NCBI GenBank assembly: GCA_934457115.1
Contig: CAKSHI010000006.1
Span: 1-64,000, forward strand
Direction: 5' to 3'
DNA length: 64,000 nucleotides
Source: an uncultured Eubacteriales bacterium
GTDB lineage: Bacteria; Bacillota; Clostridia; Oscillospirales; Acutalibacteraceae
The notes below the pieces were generated by a model, which was given only the letters and a program-made list of their open reading frames with translations, had not been told where the DNA came from and made no database searches. Below are positions 1-8,812 of this stretch, piece by piece. The translations under genes and the position numbers were made by a program. Position 1 is the stretch's first letter; every line of letters starts with the position of its first letter.

Positions 1-212
1 CGTATATAGTATACCACTTAATGGTTGGGTTTTCAATGTTTTTTAAAACTTTAAATGATTGAAAGTGTTTATATTAAGTTATTATATGGTAGTAATTATT
101 ATGCCATGTAATATAAAGTATATTTATAGGTGTTTATGATATTCCGTAATATTAGGGTATATTTTTAGTATTTTAAGTGAATTAATATGTGTAAAGTATT
201 ATGTTGTATTAA

Positions 213-241
213 TTGACATTTTTTATTTTTTGCTTTATCAT
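213..241 (+). promoter_or_regulatory. Sigma-A type promoter of the sensor phosphatase gene
   Basis: TTGACA at 213-218 and TATCAT at 236-241 are separated by 17 bases. The gene start lies about 70 bases downstream. The 212 bases to the left are AT-rich; no gene or clear signal was seen there. Confidence 0.6.
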
Positions 242-275
242 TAAAGATAAAACTTTAATAGATGTACAAGTATCG

Positions 276-295
276 ATAAACTAGTTTATTTTTTT
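276..295 (+). promoter_or_regulatory. Leader palindrome followed by a T run
   Basis: ATAAACTAGTTTAT (276-289) is a perfect palindrome directly followed by T residues to 295. It sits in the 5' leader of the phosphatase gene, just before the ribosome-binding site. It could be a protein-binding site or a weak intrinsic terminator acting as attenuator, but as a hairpin it has only five base pairs. Confidence 0.25.
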
Positions 296-314
296 AGGTG
301 AGGTAGGGATTGTA

Positions 315-2399
315 GTGAAATTAGGTAAGAAGATTTTTTTAATGTCATTAAGTGTTGGTCTAATTTTAATTATGGTTCTTGGTGTGTATAGCATTGCAAA
401 TCTTATTTATTTAAGATGGAGTTTGAATAATGCCCAAAGTCAATCGAGTGAAAGCATTAGTGAAAGAAGTAGGGTTAATTCCAGTGGGGCTGTGAATAAG
501 CACGCCCAATATATTTATAACGACCAAAGCAATCAAATGAATAACAAGTTTTCTAAGATTTACAATGAGATAGACGTAATTTCATCATACTTATCCGATT
601 TATATAATAAAAATTCGTATACAACTAATGATTACGTAGACGACGATGTATCACTTCAACCGGGTGTAAGTAAAAGTGATGTTTATGATGAGTACAACAA
701 AATTAAAAATATTAAAGCTTTAATGTTTGGTTTTGTGGAGAGTCGTGATGATGACCGACAAAGAGGTATATTATATGTATCGGAAAGTGGGATGAAAATT
801 TCTGCATCCTCTATAATAAAGACTCAAGACAGTAATATATTAAATAATATTGATATGCGCAAAATGAATTGGTATACCGGTGCGGTTGAAAAGGGAGGCT
901 TTTATTGGTCCGAGGTTTATGCCGATTCGGAAACCGGGAAATCTATATTAACCTGCTCTTTTCCTATATATGATAAGTTAGGTAATCTAAAAGGTGTTTT
1001 AGCTGAGAATGTTGTTGTCGACAATTTTTATTCAAACACAAAAGAAACTGATGAAAAGGCTATAAAGTATTACTTCTTATTGGATCAAAATAATAAGTTC
1101 GTATTAGGCTGCAGAGATAACGAAGTGCCTACTGACTATATAAGTAATGAATTTTATAACCAAATTTTAAATACAATCAATTCATCATCTGATAAAAAAG
1201 GGATAATAATGGAGGATGATTCCATTGCAGGATACTCATCAATCCAAAATAACGGATGGAATTTAGTTGCGGTTTTTGATTATGATACATTGGCTAACTC
1301 ATATAAGGATGTAGAGGTAAGGTCTGAGAATTTTTGGAATAAAGTATTAGACGGCATAGAGAAGAAAATTTTTATAACATCTGTTGTGTATGTTGCTATA
1401 TTGGGATTATCAACACTGTTTGTGGTTATGATTTCAAAGAAATTTTTAAATAAGATAGAAAGGCCGGTTGAAGATATAAAAGGCGTTGTTAGGGAAATAG
1501 GTAAGGGTAATTTAGATCAAAAAGTTCAAATTAATGAACTTGATGATTTATCAAATGAGTTCAATAGGATGACTGTAGACTTAAAAGATTATATGAATAA
1601 TTTAGAAAAAATTATAGCAGAGAGGAAGAGAATATCTACCGAACTTGAAGTTGCTAAAACAATACAAACCTCTATGCTCCCAACTGATTTTTCTGAATTT
1701 CCGTCTATTAGTGGGATCGATTTATATGCTACATCGAAACCTGCAAAAGAAGTTGGTGGAGATTTTTACGACTTCTTTATGCTTGACAAAAATAGAATAG
1801 TTTTTATAATAGCAGATGCTTCAGGCAAAGGTGTGCCGGCGGCACTGTTTATGGTAATTGCTAAAACTCTTATTAAAAATCAAGCTCAATTGGGACTGTC
1901 TCCTAAAGATATCCTTAAATCGGTTAATGAAAGTTTATGCGAGAACAACAAGGCTAATATGTTTGTTACGGCCATTGTAGGTATATTTGACTTTAAACTT
2001 GGAAAAATCACATTTGCAAATGCGGGTCATAATTTACCACTTATATATAAGAACGGCAAGGGGTTTGAATGGCTAAAACTTAAACCCAACTTTATTTTAG
2101 CCGGGATGAAAAATGTAAATTATATTAATCAAACCATTGAGGTTAAAAAAGGTGATAAGATATTCTTGTATACTGATGGAGTCACTGAGGCTCTTAACAA
2201 TGATCAAGAATTATTCTCTAATGACAGGTTGATAAATTGCTTGAATGACGGATTTATAAAAAATTCTACACATGCAAAGGACATTTTAGACCATGTACAA
2301 AGCTCTGTGAATAAGTTTACACAAGGAGCAGAACAAGCCGATGATATTACTATGCTTGTAATAGATTATGAAGAAGATGGACCAAACATTTATAATTAA
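315..2399 (+). CDS. Membrane sensor serine phosphatase (Cache-HAMP-SpoIIE/RsbU type)
   Basis: Predicted PP2C-family (SpoIIE/RsbU) serine phosphatase, which in this family dephosphorylates an anti-anti-sigma factor in response to a signal. The 694-residue protein has a membrane segment at about 7-30, an extracytoplasmic region of about 310 residues with the length and pattern of a double Cache sensor, a second membrane segment at about 355-377, a HAMP linker at about 380-430, a short coiled coil, and a SpoIIE domain from about 465. Metal-binding aspartates are visible in GGDFYDF, DASGKG and the C-terminal QADDIT. The start is GTG at 315 behind a purine-rich site. No STAS or anti-sigma gene is adjacent, so the target is unknown. 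The family assignment is firm; the ligand and partner are not inferable. Confidence 0.85.
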   Translation: MKLGKKIFLMSLSVGLILIMVLGVYSIANLIYLRWSLNNAQSQSSESISERSRVNSSGAVNKHAQYIYNDQSNQMNNKFSKIYNEIDVISSYLSDLYNKNSYTTNDYVDDDVSLQPGVSKSDVYDEYNKIKNIKALMFGFVESRDDDRQRGILYVSESGMKISASSIIKTQDSNILNNIDMRKMNWYTGAVEKGGFYWSEVYADSETGKSILTCSFPIYDKLGNLKGVLAENVVVDNFYSNTKETDEKAIKYYFLLDQNNKFVLGCRDNEVPTDYISNEFYNQILNTINSSSDKKGIIMEDDSIAGYSSIQNNGWNLVAVFDYDTLANSYKDVEVRSENFWNKVLDGIEKKIFITSVVYVAILGLSTLFVVMISKKFLNKIERPVEDIKGVVREIGKGNLDQKVQINELDDLSNEFNRMTVDLKDYMNNLEKIIAERKRISTELEVAKTIQTSMLPTDFSEFPSISGIDLYATSKPAKEVGGDFYDFFMLDKNRIVFIIADASGKGVPAALFMVIAKTLIKNQAQLGLSPKDILKSVNESLCENNKANMFVTAIVGIFDFKLGKITFANAGHNLPLIYKNGKGFEWLKLKPNFILAGMKNVNYINQTIEVKKGDKIFLYTDGVTEALNNDQELFSNDRLINCLNDGFIKNSTHAKDILDHVQSSVNKFTQGAEQADDITMLVIDYEEDGPNIYN

Positions 2400-2432
2400 C
2401 TTAGACTTTATTATCTGCGTTATGCAAAATGC

Positions 2433-2462
2433 TTGACTTTTGGATATTAGTTGTGGTAAAAT
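2433..2462 (+). promoter_or_regulatory. Promoter of rpsT
   Basis: TTGACT at 2433-2438 and TAAAAT at 2457-2462 with an 18-base spacer. The rpsT start is at 2499. Confidence 0.6.
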
Positions 2463-2498
2463 AAATTTATCTGTCAACGAGCTAAAGGGGGTGTAACC

Positions 2499-2762
2499 GT
2501 GCCAAATATAAAATCAGCAAAAAAACGCGTAAAGGTAATTGCTACTAAGACTGCTAGAAATAAGGCATACCGTTCTGCATTAAAGACAACAATTAAAAAT
2601 GCTACAGTTTCTCTTGAAAACAATGTAGCAGACAGCAAAGAATCAGTTAGATTAGCTATTAAAAAAATTGACCAAGCTGTAGCAAAGGGAATTCTTCATA
2701 AAAACACAGCAGCCAGAAAGAAATCCGCTCTTGCTATAAAATTAAATGCTGTAAACAAATAA
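2499..2762 (+). CDS. rpsT: 30S ribosomal protein S20
   Basis: S20 binds 16S rRNA in the body of the small subunit and is needed for its early assembly. The 87-residue, lysine- and alanine-rich protein shows the usual N-terminal MPNIKSAKKR and the ILHKNTAARKKS motif near the C-terminus. The start codon is GTG, preceded by AAAGGGGG. The gene is monocistronic, with its own promoter and an intrinsic terminator directly downstream. Confidence 0.97.
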   Translation: MPNIKSAKKRVKVIATKTARNKAYRSALKTTIKNATVSLENNVADSKESVRLAIKKIDQAVAKGILHKNTAARKKSALAIKLNAVNK

Positions 2763-2770
2763 AAACTTGA

Positions 2771-2795
2771 ACCTCCGTTTTATCGGGGGTTTTTG
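2771..2795 (+). terminator. Intrinsic terminator of rpsT
   Basis: ACCTCCG pairs with CGGGGGT (one G-U pair) across the loop TTTTAT, followed by TTTTT. Confidence 0.85.
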
Positions 2796-2851
2796 TATTA
2801 TATAATATATATTAGTAAGTCTAAGAGCTTGTGAACCTTTTGAATTAATAA

Positions 2852-2897
2852 ACCCCCTAATTAGTTTATTTTAAAACTAATTAGGGGGTGTTTTTTT
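2852..2897. terminator. Strong bidirectional terminator between rpsT and tex
   Basis: A perfect 16-base-pair stem (2852-2867 with 2874-2889) has a six-base loop and T7 on the plus strand. It follows the stop codon of tex, which is read leftward, and most likely ends that transcript. The minus-strand T tract is poorer (TTTATTAA). Confidence 0.8.
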
Positions 2898-2913
2898 AAT
2901 TAACTTTATAAAG

Positions 2914-5094
2914 TTATATAGCCTTGCTTTCGTCGTTTTGACGCATGGTAAGAGAAATACGTTTTTTATCTAAATCTACTGACAATACCCTTACTTTTAC
3001 AATATCGCCCACTTTTAAGACTTCGGATGGGTGTTTTAAGAATTTATTGCATATTTGGGATATATGCACAAGTCCGTCTTGATGCACTCCAATATCGATA
3101 AATGCGCCAAAATCTATTACGTTTCTAACAGTACCGTCAAGTTCCATGCCCGGCTTTAAATCTTTCATTTCTAAGATGTCCGTCCTTAATAGGGGAGCAG
3201 GGAGTTCGTCTCTAGGATCTCTTCCCGGCATTAGTAAATCTTTTACTATGTCTTCTAAGGTAGGAATTCCGACGCCGATTTTATTTGCTACTGCTTCTTT
3301 TCCGATTTCATCAACTTTTAAAGGAAGATCTGATATAGAAGAACTTTTTATATCATCTAAACTATAGCCGCATACATTTAAGAGCTCTTTTGCTGCTGCA
3401 TATGATTCAGGGTGTACACCGGTGTTATCCAGAATATTTTTGCTTTCGGCTACTCTTAAAAATCCGGCACACTGCTCGAATGCTTTAGGTCCTAACTTAG
3501 ATACTTTCTTTAATTCGTTCCTTGATGTAAAGGCTCCGTTTTCTTCTCGATATTTTACTATATTTTTGGATACAGTTGAGCTTATTCCCGATACTCGATT
3601 TAGAAGGGATGGGGATGCTGTATTTAAGTCAACACCAACGCTGTTAACGCAGTCCTCGACAACCCCGGCCAAAGATTCGTCCAATTGTTTTTTAGGCATA
3701 TCGTGCTGATACTGACCTACACCTATAGCTTTAGGGTCAATCTTTACAAGCTCGGCGAGAGGGTCTTGGAGTCTTCGTGCGATGGAAACCGCACTTCTTA
3801 AGGTTACGTCATAATCCGGGAATTCTTCGGCTGCAAGTTTAGATGCGGAATAAACTGATGCACCTGCTTCGCTTACAACCATGTATGAAACTCTTTTTTT
3901 GTCCTCTTCATCGAGGTTTGATATTACGTCCGCTGTAAACATCTCGGTTTCTTTGGAAGCGGTACCGTTGCCTATAGAGATTATGTCAACTTTATATTTT
4001 TTGATAAGTGAGGATATAATCTTTTTTGCCTCTTCTACTTTCTTTTCAGAGTGAGTTGGGTATATTACGTTCGTATCCAATACTTTGCCGGTTGGATCTA
4101 CGACAGCTACCTTACAGCCTGTCCTATATCCCGGGTCAAGCCCCATGGCAACTTTACCTTTTACAGGTGGCTGCATAAGAAGTTGACCTAAATTTAGTGC
4201 GAATACCTTTATTGCTTGCTTACAAGCTTCCTCGGTTAGGACATTTCTTATTTCTCTTTCGATAGATGGGAATATAAGTCTTGTATATGCATCGTCTGCC
4301 GCTTTTATAATGTCCTCTTTGCATGGGGATTCTCCTTTAACGGCGACGGAGTATACTATGTTCATGGCTCTTTCGATATCAGTTTCTAGGTTAACTTTAA
4401 GGAAGCCTTCTTTTTCCCCTCTGTCAATAGCAAGGACCCTATGACCCTGAATTTTTCTTACAGGCTCTTTAAAGTCATAGTATTGACTATAAACAGAGTC
4501 TTCCTCCGGGTTTGTAGCCTTTACATCTAAAATGCTATGAGCCATTAGAACGACTCTTAATCGTTTTCTTAAAGAGGCATCATCAGAGATGTTTTCAGCA
4601 ATAATATCTAAAGCACCTGCCAGAGCATCTTCTGCAGAATTTACACCCTTTTCTTCATTAATGAATTCTTTTGCCATGTCTATAGGTAATGGTGAATCAC
4701 TTTCTTGATCGAATATTTTAATAGCTAATGGTTCAAGTCCTTTTTCTTTAGCAACTGATGCTCTAGTTTTTCTCTTAGGCTTATAGGGACGATAAATATC
4801 CTCTATTTCTGATAGAGTTTTAGCTTCGTCTAAAGATTTGGATATTTCATCAGTCATTTTTTCAAGACTTGTTATTAATTCTCTTACTTCTTCACGACGC
4901 TTTTCAAGACCTCTTAGATATTCGAGCCTGTCGCTTATCGAGCGTAAGGTTTGATCATCCAATGAACCGTGTGCTTCCTTTCTATATCTTGCTATAAAGG
5001 GAATGGTATTTCCCTCATCGATAAGAGAGATTAAATTTTCAACTTGCCAGTTTTTTAAGCTGAATTCTTCTGCTAATGTGTTTACAAAATCCAT
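2914..5094 (-). CDS. tex: Tex family S1 RNA-binding protein
   Basis: Tex is a conserved nucleic-acid-binding protein linked to transcription and to survival under stress; its precise biochemical role is not settled. The 726-residue protein has the full family architecture: an N-terminal helical Tex region, a YqgF/RNase H-like domain at about 310-450 (MGLDPGYRTGCKVAV), helix-hairpin-helix motifs at about 490-560, and a C-terminal S1 domain at about 645-715 (GTVRNVIDFGAFIDIGVHQD). The ATG start is preceded by AGGCAGGA. It lies 23 bases after the acyltransferase-like gene on the same strand, and the two are probably co-transcribed from the promoter at 5955-5983. Confidence 0.95.
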   Translation of the reverse strand: MDFVNTLAEEFSLKNWQVENLISLIDEGNTIPFIARYRKEAHGSLDDQTLRSISDRLEYLRGLEKRREEVRELITSLEKMTDEISKSLDEAKTLSEIEDIYRPYKPKRKTRASVAKEKGLEPLAIKIFDQESDSPLPIDMAKEFINEEKGVNSAEDALAGALDIIAENISDDASLRKRLRVVLMAHSILDVKATNPEEDSVYSQYYDFKEPVRKIQGHRVLAIDRGEKEGFLKVNLETDIERAMNIVYSVAVKGESPCKEDIIKAADDAYTRLIFPSIEREIRNVLTEEACKQAIKVFALNLGQLLMQPPVKGKVAMGLDPGYRTGCKVAVVDPTGKVLDTNVIYPTHSEKKVEEAKKIISSLIKKYKVDIISIGNGTASKETEMFTADVISNLDEEDKKRVSYMVVSEAGASVYSASKLAAEEFPDYDVTLRSAVSIARRLQDPLAELVKIDPKAIGVGQYQHDMPKKQLDESLAGVVEDCVNSVGVDLNTASPSLLNRVSGISSTVSKNIVKYREENGAFTSRNELKKVSKLGPKAFEQCAGFLRVAESKNILDNTGVHPESYAAAKELLNVCGYSLDDIKSSSISDLPLKVDEIGKEAVANKIGVGIPTLEDIVKDLLMPGRDPRDELPAPLLRTDILEMKDLKPGMELDGTVRNVIDFGAFIDIGVHQDGLVHISQICNKFLKHPSEVLKVGDIVKVRVLSVDLDKKRISLTMRQNDESKAI

Positions 5095-5117
5095 GTTAGT
5101 TCCTGCCTTTAGTAAAG

Positions 5118-5927
5118 TTATTGTTTTATGATTAAACCTGCAATATATAAGATACCATAGATTACAGGTTGATGGACTAGATATATTAAAAGTGAATTTC
5201 TACCCATGAATGAAAAAAACGGGGTGTAATTCTTATATAAGAGTTTATCTAAAAAGTTTTTTTGTTGTATTTTAAGTTGATTGTCTATAGATTGCTTTTT
5301 TAAGAAGTATGCCCCGCAAAAAGCCCCAAAAAAGAAAATAAACATCCAAGGGAAAAGTGGAAAATAATCCGCAGAGTAAAATTTGTGATTATATATACCA
5401 AAAGGAAATAAAAAGTCTATATTGTAGAGATTTTTTGGTATATGTATTTCACAAATACCATCTATGCCAATAAAGCCTGCTTGTATAGGTATAGTGATAA
5501 TATAAAGAATCGATGATATTATAATCGATGGTATTGGCTTGATTTTTTTTATCAAAGGTTCAAATATACCATATAGTATCATGCAAATAGAAAGCATATG
5601 GAGTATACCAAATGATATAAAAATATCCTTGCCTATAAAGTAAGTAACAATACTAAGAGTTAAGGCTACACCTAAAAGCTTTATACCTCTTATTAAATTA
5701 GAATGAGAGAAGTTGCAGCAAAGTCCGGAAATTAGAATAAAAGTTCCTGCAAAAAAGGGTTCTAACGGTTTAAAAAAATAAAACAAATAAGAGCCTACTT
5801 TAATGTTGAATAAAAAGGACATCGTATAAAAGGCATGATAAAAGATCATACAAAAGATGCATAATCCTCTTACCTCGTCTAAGATGAAATATCTAGTTTT
5901 TTTATTAATAATAAACTTTTCCTCCAC
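5118..5927 (-). CDS. Integral membrane acyltransferase-like protein (DUF1624/HGSNAT-like)
   Basis: A hydrophobic 269-residue protein with about seven membrane segments. It opens with ILDEVRGLCIFCMIFYHAF, the first-helix pattern of the DUF1624/heparan-alpha-glucosaminide N-acetyltransferase-like family of membrane acyltransferases. The substrate is unknown. The start is uncertain: the longest frame begins at GTG (5925-5927), but no Shine-Dalgarno lies upstream of it. The only good site, GGAGG, overlaps that GTG and sits eight bases before an ATT codon at 5910-5912. Initiation at GTG is assumed here. It is the first gene of a probable operon with tex. Confidence 0.75.
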   Translation of the reverse strand: MEEKFIINKKTRYFILDEVRGLCIFCMIFYHAFYTMSFLFNIKVGSYLFYFFKPLEPFFAGTFILISGLCCNFSHSNLIRGIKLLGVALTLSIVTYFIGKDIFISFGILHMLSICMILYGIFEPLIKKIKPIPSIIISSILYIITIPIQAGFIGIDGICEIHIPKNLYNIDFLFPFGIYNHKFYSADYFPLFPWMFIFFFGAFCGAYFLKKQSIDNQLKIQQKNFLDKLLYKNYTPFFSFMGRNSLLIYLVHQPVIYGILYIAGLIIKQ

Positions 5928-5954
5928 GTTCTAAATTAAGATTAACAATTCAAA

Positions 5955-5983
5955 ATTATACCACGTATGAGAATCTTTATCAA
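5955..5983 (-). promoter_or_regulatory. Promoter of the acyltransferase-tex operon
   Basis: On the minus strand TTGATA (5978-5983) and TATAAT (5955-5960) are separated by exactly 17 bases. The predicted transcript begins about 20 bases before the GTG at 5927. Confidence 0.75.
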
Positions 5984-6033
5984 ACTTAGGATAAATTTAG
6001 AAATTTAGGAAACATTAGAAAAGAGGTGATAAC

Positions 6034-7440
6034 ATGCCATTTGATAAAAACACAAACATAACTATTAGTACAATAAAAGAAAAACTTAGGGTAAATGAAA
6101 GTTTTGATGTAGTATATAGGGTTATGGACTTTAATGGAAAAAATGCAGGGATATTCTTTATAGATGGGCTTTTAAAGGATACTGTTGTTGAAAAAATATT
6201 GGAGTTTTTTTATTCAGTCAAAGATGAAGAGGCGTTTAAGGATGCTCATGCGTTTTCAAAAAGAGGTGTCCCCTATGTAGAAGTCGACCTTAGCGATGAT
6301 ATTGAAAAGATAGTCACGAGTGTCCTTTCGGGGATGATAGCACTCGTTATAGACGGCTTTGACAAAGCAATATTGATAGATACCAGAACATACCCTCAAA
6401 GGGAGACAAGTGAACCTGAAAAGGATAGGGTTTTAAGGGGTTCTAAAGATGGCTTTGTAGAAACTTTAATTAGCAATACTGCGCTTATCAGGAGAAGGAT
6501 AAGAACACCTCTCTTCACTGTAAAGGCTTTTAATGTGGGGTCGCTTTCAAAGACGGATGTAGCCTTATGTTATATTGATAACAAAGTAGATAAAAAACTT
6601 TTAGATAAGATGATGGATAAAATAAGTAATTTGGACGTAGAATCACTTACTATGAATCAACAAAGCTTGGTAGAGGCACTTTATCCGTTTAAGTGGTTTA
6701 ATCCATTTCCAAAGGTTAAGTTTACTGAAAGGCCGGATACTGCCACTGCATCAATTTATGATGGCAATATAGTGATTTTAGTTGACAATTCTCCTTTTGC
6801 GACTATTATACCTACATCTATTTTTGATATATTGGAGGAGGCTGATGACTATTATTTTCCTCCTATTACGGGCACATATCTCCGCCTTTCAAGATATCTT
6901 ATAAGTCTTACTACTTTGTTCATTACTCCTTTATGGCTTTTAGCCTTAAAATATCCTTCGCATATACCTGATATGTTTTCTTTTTTAATCCCGTCTGATA
7001 ATATAAACATACCTATATTTTGGCAGCTGATTATGCTGGAATTGATAATAGATGGTTTAAAGCTTGCTTCCTTACACACGCCTAATTCCATTAGTACGAC
7101 GCTTAGCATTATAGGCGGTATTGTGCTTAGTGATTTTGCGGTTAAATCCGGTTGGTTTAATGCCGAAGCAATGTTATATATGGCATTTGTTGCAGTTTCA
7201 AACTATACGCAGCAGAGTTTTGAACTAGGCTATGCACTGAAATTTTTAAGAATCTTACTGTTGATTTTAACTCAAATTTTCAATATATGGGGTTTTGCGG
7301 TAGGAGTTATTTTAACGTTTATAATGGTTACTTTCAATAAAACGGTTTCAGGGAAGAGCTATTTGTATCCGTTAATACCGTTTAACGGGAGTGCTTTATT
7401 AAAAAGAATAATAAGAAGAGCATCACCTAAAAATTTATAA
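6034..7440 (+). CDS. GerA family spore germination protein, SpoVAF-like
   Basis: GerA-family proteins are inner-membrane proteins of the spore; GerAA types form nutrient receptors, and SpoVAF works with the SpoVA dipicolinate channel. The 468-residue protein has a soluble N-terminal domain (about 1-270) and a membrane domain with several helices (about 285-450). The conserved block GFVETLISNTALIRRRI is at about 147-163. The N-terminal text (SFDVVYRV, FFIDGLLKDTV) resembles SpoVAF more than a nutrient-receptor A subunit. It stands alone: no gerAB, gerAC or spoVA genes are adjacent. The ATG is preceded by AAAGAGGTGATAAC. GerA family is firm; the SpoVAF subtype is from memory of the family. Confidence 0.85.
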   Translation: MPFDKNTNITISTIKEKLRVNESFDVVYRVMDFNGKNAGIFFIDGLLKDTVVEKILEFFYSVKDEEAFKDAHAFSKRGVPYVEVDLSDDIEKIVTSVLSGMIALVIDGFDKAILIDTRTYPQRETSEPEKDRVLRGSKDGFVETLISNTALIRRRIRTPLFTVKAFNVGSLSKTDVALCYIDNKVDKKLLDKMMDKISNLDVESLTMNQQSLVEALYPFKWFNPFPKVKFTERPDTATASIYDGNIVILVDNSPFATIIPTSIFDILEEADDYYFPPITGTYLRLSRYLISLTTLFITPLWLLALKYPSHIPDMFSFLIPSDNINIPIFWQLIMLELIIDGLKLASLHTPNSISTTLSIIGGIVLSDFAVKSGWFNAEAMLYMAFVAVSNYTQQSFELGYALKFLRILLLILTQIFNIWGFAVGVILTFIMVTFNKTVSGKSYLYPLIPFNGSALLKRIIRRASPKNL

Positions 7441-7456
7441 AAATACAAGGTCGATT

Positions 7457-7509
7457 GAGGGGAAAAGAATCAAGTAAAGCAAGTTAACCCTTTCTGTGAT
7501 TCTAACCTC
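7457..7509. other. Imperfect hairpin between the germination gene and trxB
   Basis: AGAATCA (7466-7472) pairs with TGATTCT (7497-7503), and GAGG with CCTC outside it. There is no immediate T run, so it is a poor terminator candidate; its role is unclear. Confidence 0.25.
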
Positions 7510-7520
7510 CATCTATGTTT

Positions 7521-7548
7521 TTACTTATACGATAAAATGTGTTATATT
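7521..7548 (+). promoter_or_regulatory. Probable promoter of trxB
   Basis: TTACTT (7521-7526) and TATATT (7543-7548) with a 16-base spacer, about 30 bases before the start codon. Confidence 0.45.
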
Positions 7549-7577
7549 AATTAAAATAAATATGTAGGGGGATTGCT

Positions 7578-8492
7578 ATGATAGATATATTGATAATAGG
7601 TGCTGGTGCGGCAGGCTTAACATCTGCAATTTATGCTTTGAGGGCCGGTCTTAAGGTTGTGGTTTTAGATAAATTTATTTATGGCGGGCAAATGGCCATA
7701 AGCGATAAAATAGAGAATTATCCCGGTTTTAAAGAGATAACAGGATATGAATTGGCAGTAAAACTATATGAACAAGCGATAGAACTTGGAGCAGAAGTTA
7801 TTTTTGATGAGGTTAATAAGGTTGATTTTTCAAGTAAAATCAAGGTGGTATATTGTGACCAAAAGACATATGAGGCGAGGACAGTTATAATTGCCACAGG
7901 AGCCAAACGAAGAAAGCTATCCTGCCCGGGAGAAGAGGATTTTATCGGCAAGGGAGTATCTTATTGTGCAACGTGTGACGGGGCATTTTTTAAAGACAAG
8001 GATGTTATAGTAGTTGGAGGCGGAAATACGGCGCTTGAGGATGCACTTTACTTGTCCTCTATATGCAAAAAGGTTTATTTAGTTCATAGAAGAAATGCGT
8101 TTAGGGCTGAGAGAGTGCTGGTAGATTCCGCAATGAAAAGGGAAAATATCGAAATTATATATGACTCTACGGTTACAAAAATAGAGGGTTCATCTAAGGT
8201 TAACAGTGCTGATGTTAAAAATCTAATAAGCGGGAATATAGAAAAATTTCCTATAGATGCGGTATTTGTTTCTATAGGGAACCAGCCTGACACCTCTTTT
8301 GTAAAGGACATTATAAAGACGGATGATAGGGGATATATTGAAGCGGCAGAAGATTGCATTTGCTCTATAAAAGGGGTTTTTGTTGCGGGTGATTGCAGAA
8401 GAAAGCCTCTATACCAAATTGTAACTGCGACAGCTGATGGTGCTGTTGCTGCATTTCAAGCTATAAACTATATACAAAACTTAGAGGATTAA
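7578..8492 (+). CDS. trxB: Thioredoxin reductase
   Basis: Flavoprotein that passes electrons from NADPH through FAD to a redox-active disulfide and on to thioredoxin. The 304-residue length is typical of the low-molecular-weight class. Visible motifs are the FAD-binding GAGAAG near the N-terminus, the active-site CATC (Cys130 and Cys133), the NADPH-binding GGGNTA, HRR for the 2'-phosphate, and a C-terminal GVFVAGDC FAD block. The ATG is preceded by AGGGGG. No thioredoxin gene is adjacent; the gene appears monocistronic. Confidence 0.93.
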   Translation: MIDILIIGAGAAGLTSAIYALRAGLKVVVLDKFIYGGQMAISDKIENYPGFKEITGYELAVKLYEQAIELGAEVIFDEVNKVDFSSKIKVVYCDQKTYEARTVIIATGAKRRKLSCPGEEDFIGKGVSYCATCDGAFFKDKDVIVVGGGNTALEDALYLSSICKKVYLVHRRNAFRAERVLVDSAMKRENIEIIYDSTVTKIEGSSKVNSADVKNLISGNIEKFPIDAVFVSIGNQPDTSFVKDIIKTDDRGYIEAAEDCICSIKGVFVAGDCRRKPLYQIVTATADGAVAAFQAINYIQNLED

Positions 8493-8496
8493 ATAG

Positions 8497-8545
8497 GGCG
8501 GGCGAATTAACAATTTGGGTGCATCAAATTGTTGATTTGACCGCC
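8497..8545 (+). terminator. Hairpin after trxB, possible terminator
   Basis: AACAATTTG (8509-8517) pairs perfectly with CAAATTGTT (8525-8533), and GGCGG (8497-8501) with CCGCC (8541-8545) outside an internal loop. The following tract is ACCTTTATATTCTTT, so termination would be weak. Confidence 0.5.
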
Positions 8546-8552
8546 ACCTTTA

Positions 8553-8722
8553 TATTCTTTGCAAGTATAGCGCAGATGCCTCATCTCTTAGACAGCGGGA
8601 TTCATTACAGTCTTTCAGTGGGAAAACTAACCTCCAACTGAAAAACTTAGAGTCTAACGCTCACTTTGTACTGCTTGAAATTTGTCTCAACCTCTGATTC
8701 TTGTAAGCAAAGCAGAATGTTG
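8553..8722. ncRNA. Candidate structured RNA or mobile-element remnant
   Basis: This 170-base stretch has no ORF of note and a base composition less AT-biased than other gaps here. Nested pairings are visible: ATTC plus TTTGC near 8554-8564 with GCAAAG and GAAT near 8706-8718; TTAGAC near 8588 with GTCTAA near 8653; TTCAGT near 8614 with ACTGAA near 8638; and a small AGATG-CCT-CATCT hairpin near 8574-8586. The strand is unclear. It could be a small RNA such as 6S, or the guide-RNA/right-end region of a lost IS200/IS605-type element. Neither identity is proven. Bases 8723-8800 are plain AT-rich spacer. Confidence 0.3.
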
Positions 8723-8812
8723 TTCCGATTTAAATGATTAAATAAAAATATATATAGAAATTAAAGTTAAAAATCCTTATAATTTAAATATAAAGTTTTT
8801 TAAGGAGTTTTT

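Noticed and set aside
3146..3709. Plus-strand ORFs of 73 and 95 codons inside tex
   Set aside because: They lie wholly opposite the conserved tex coding sequence and lack start signals.
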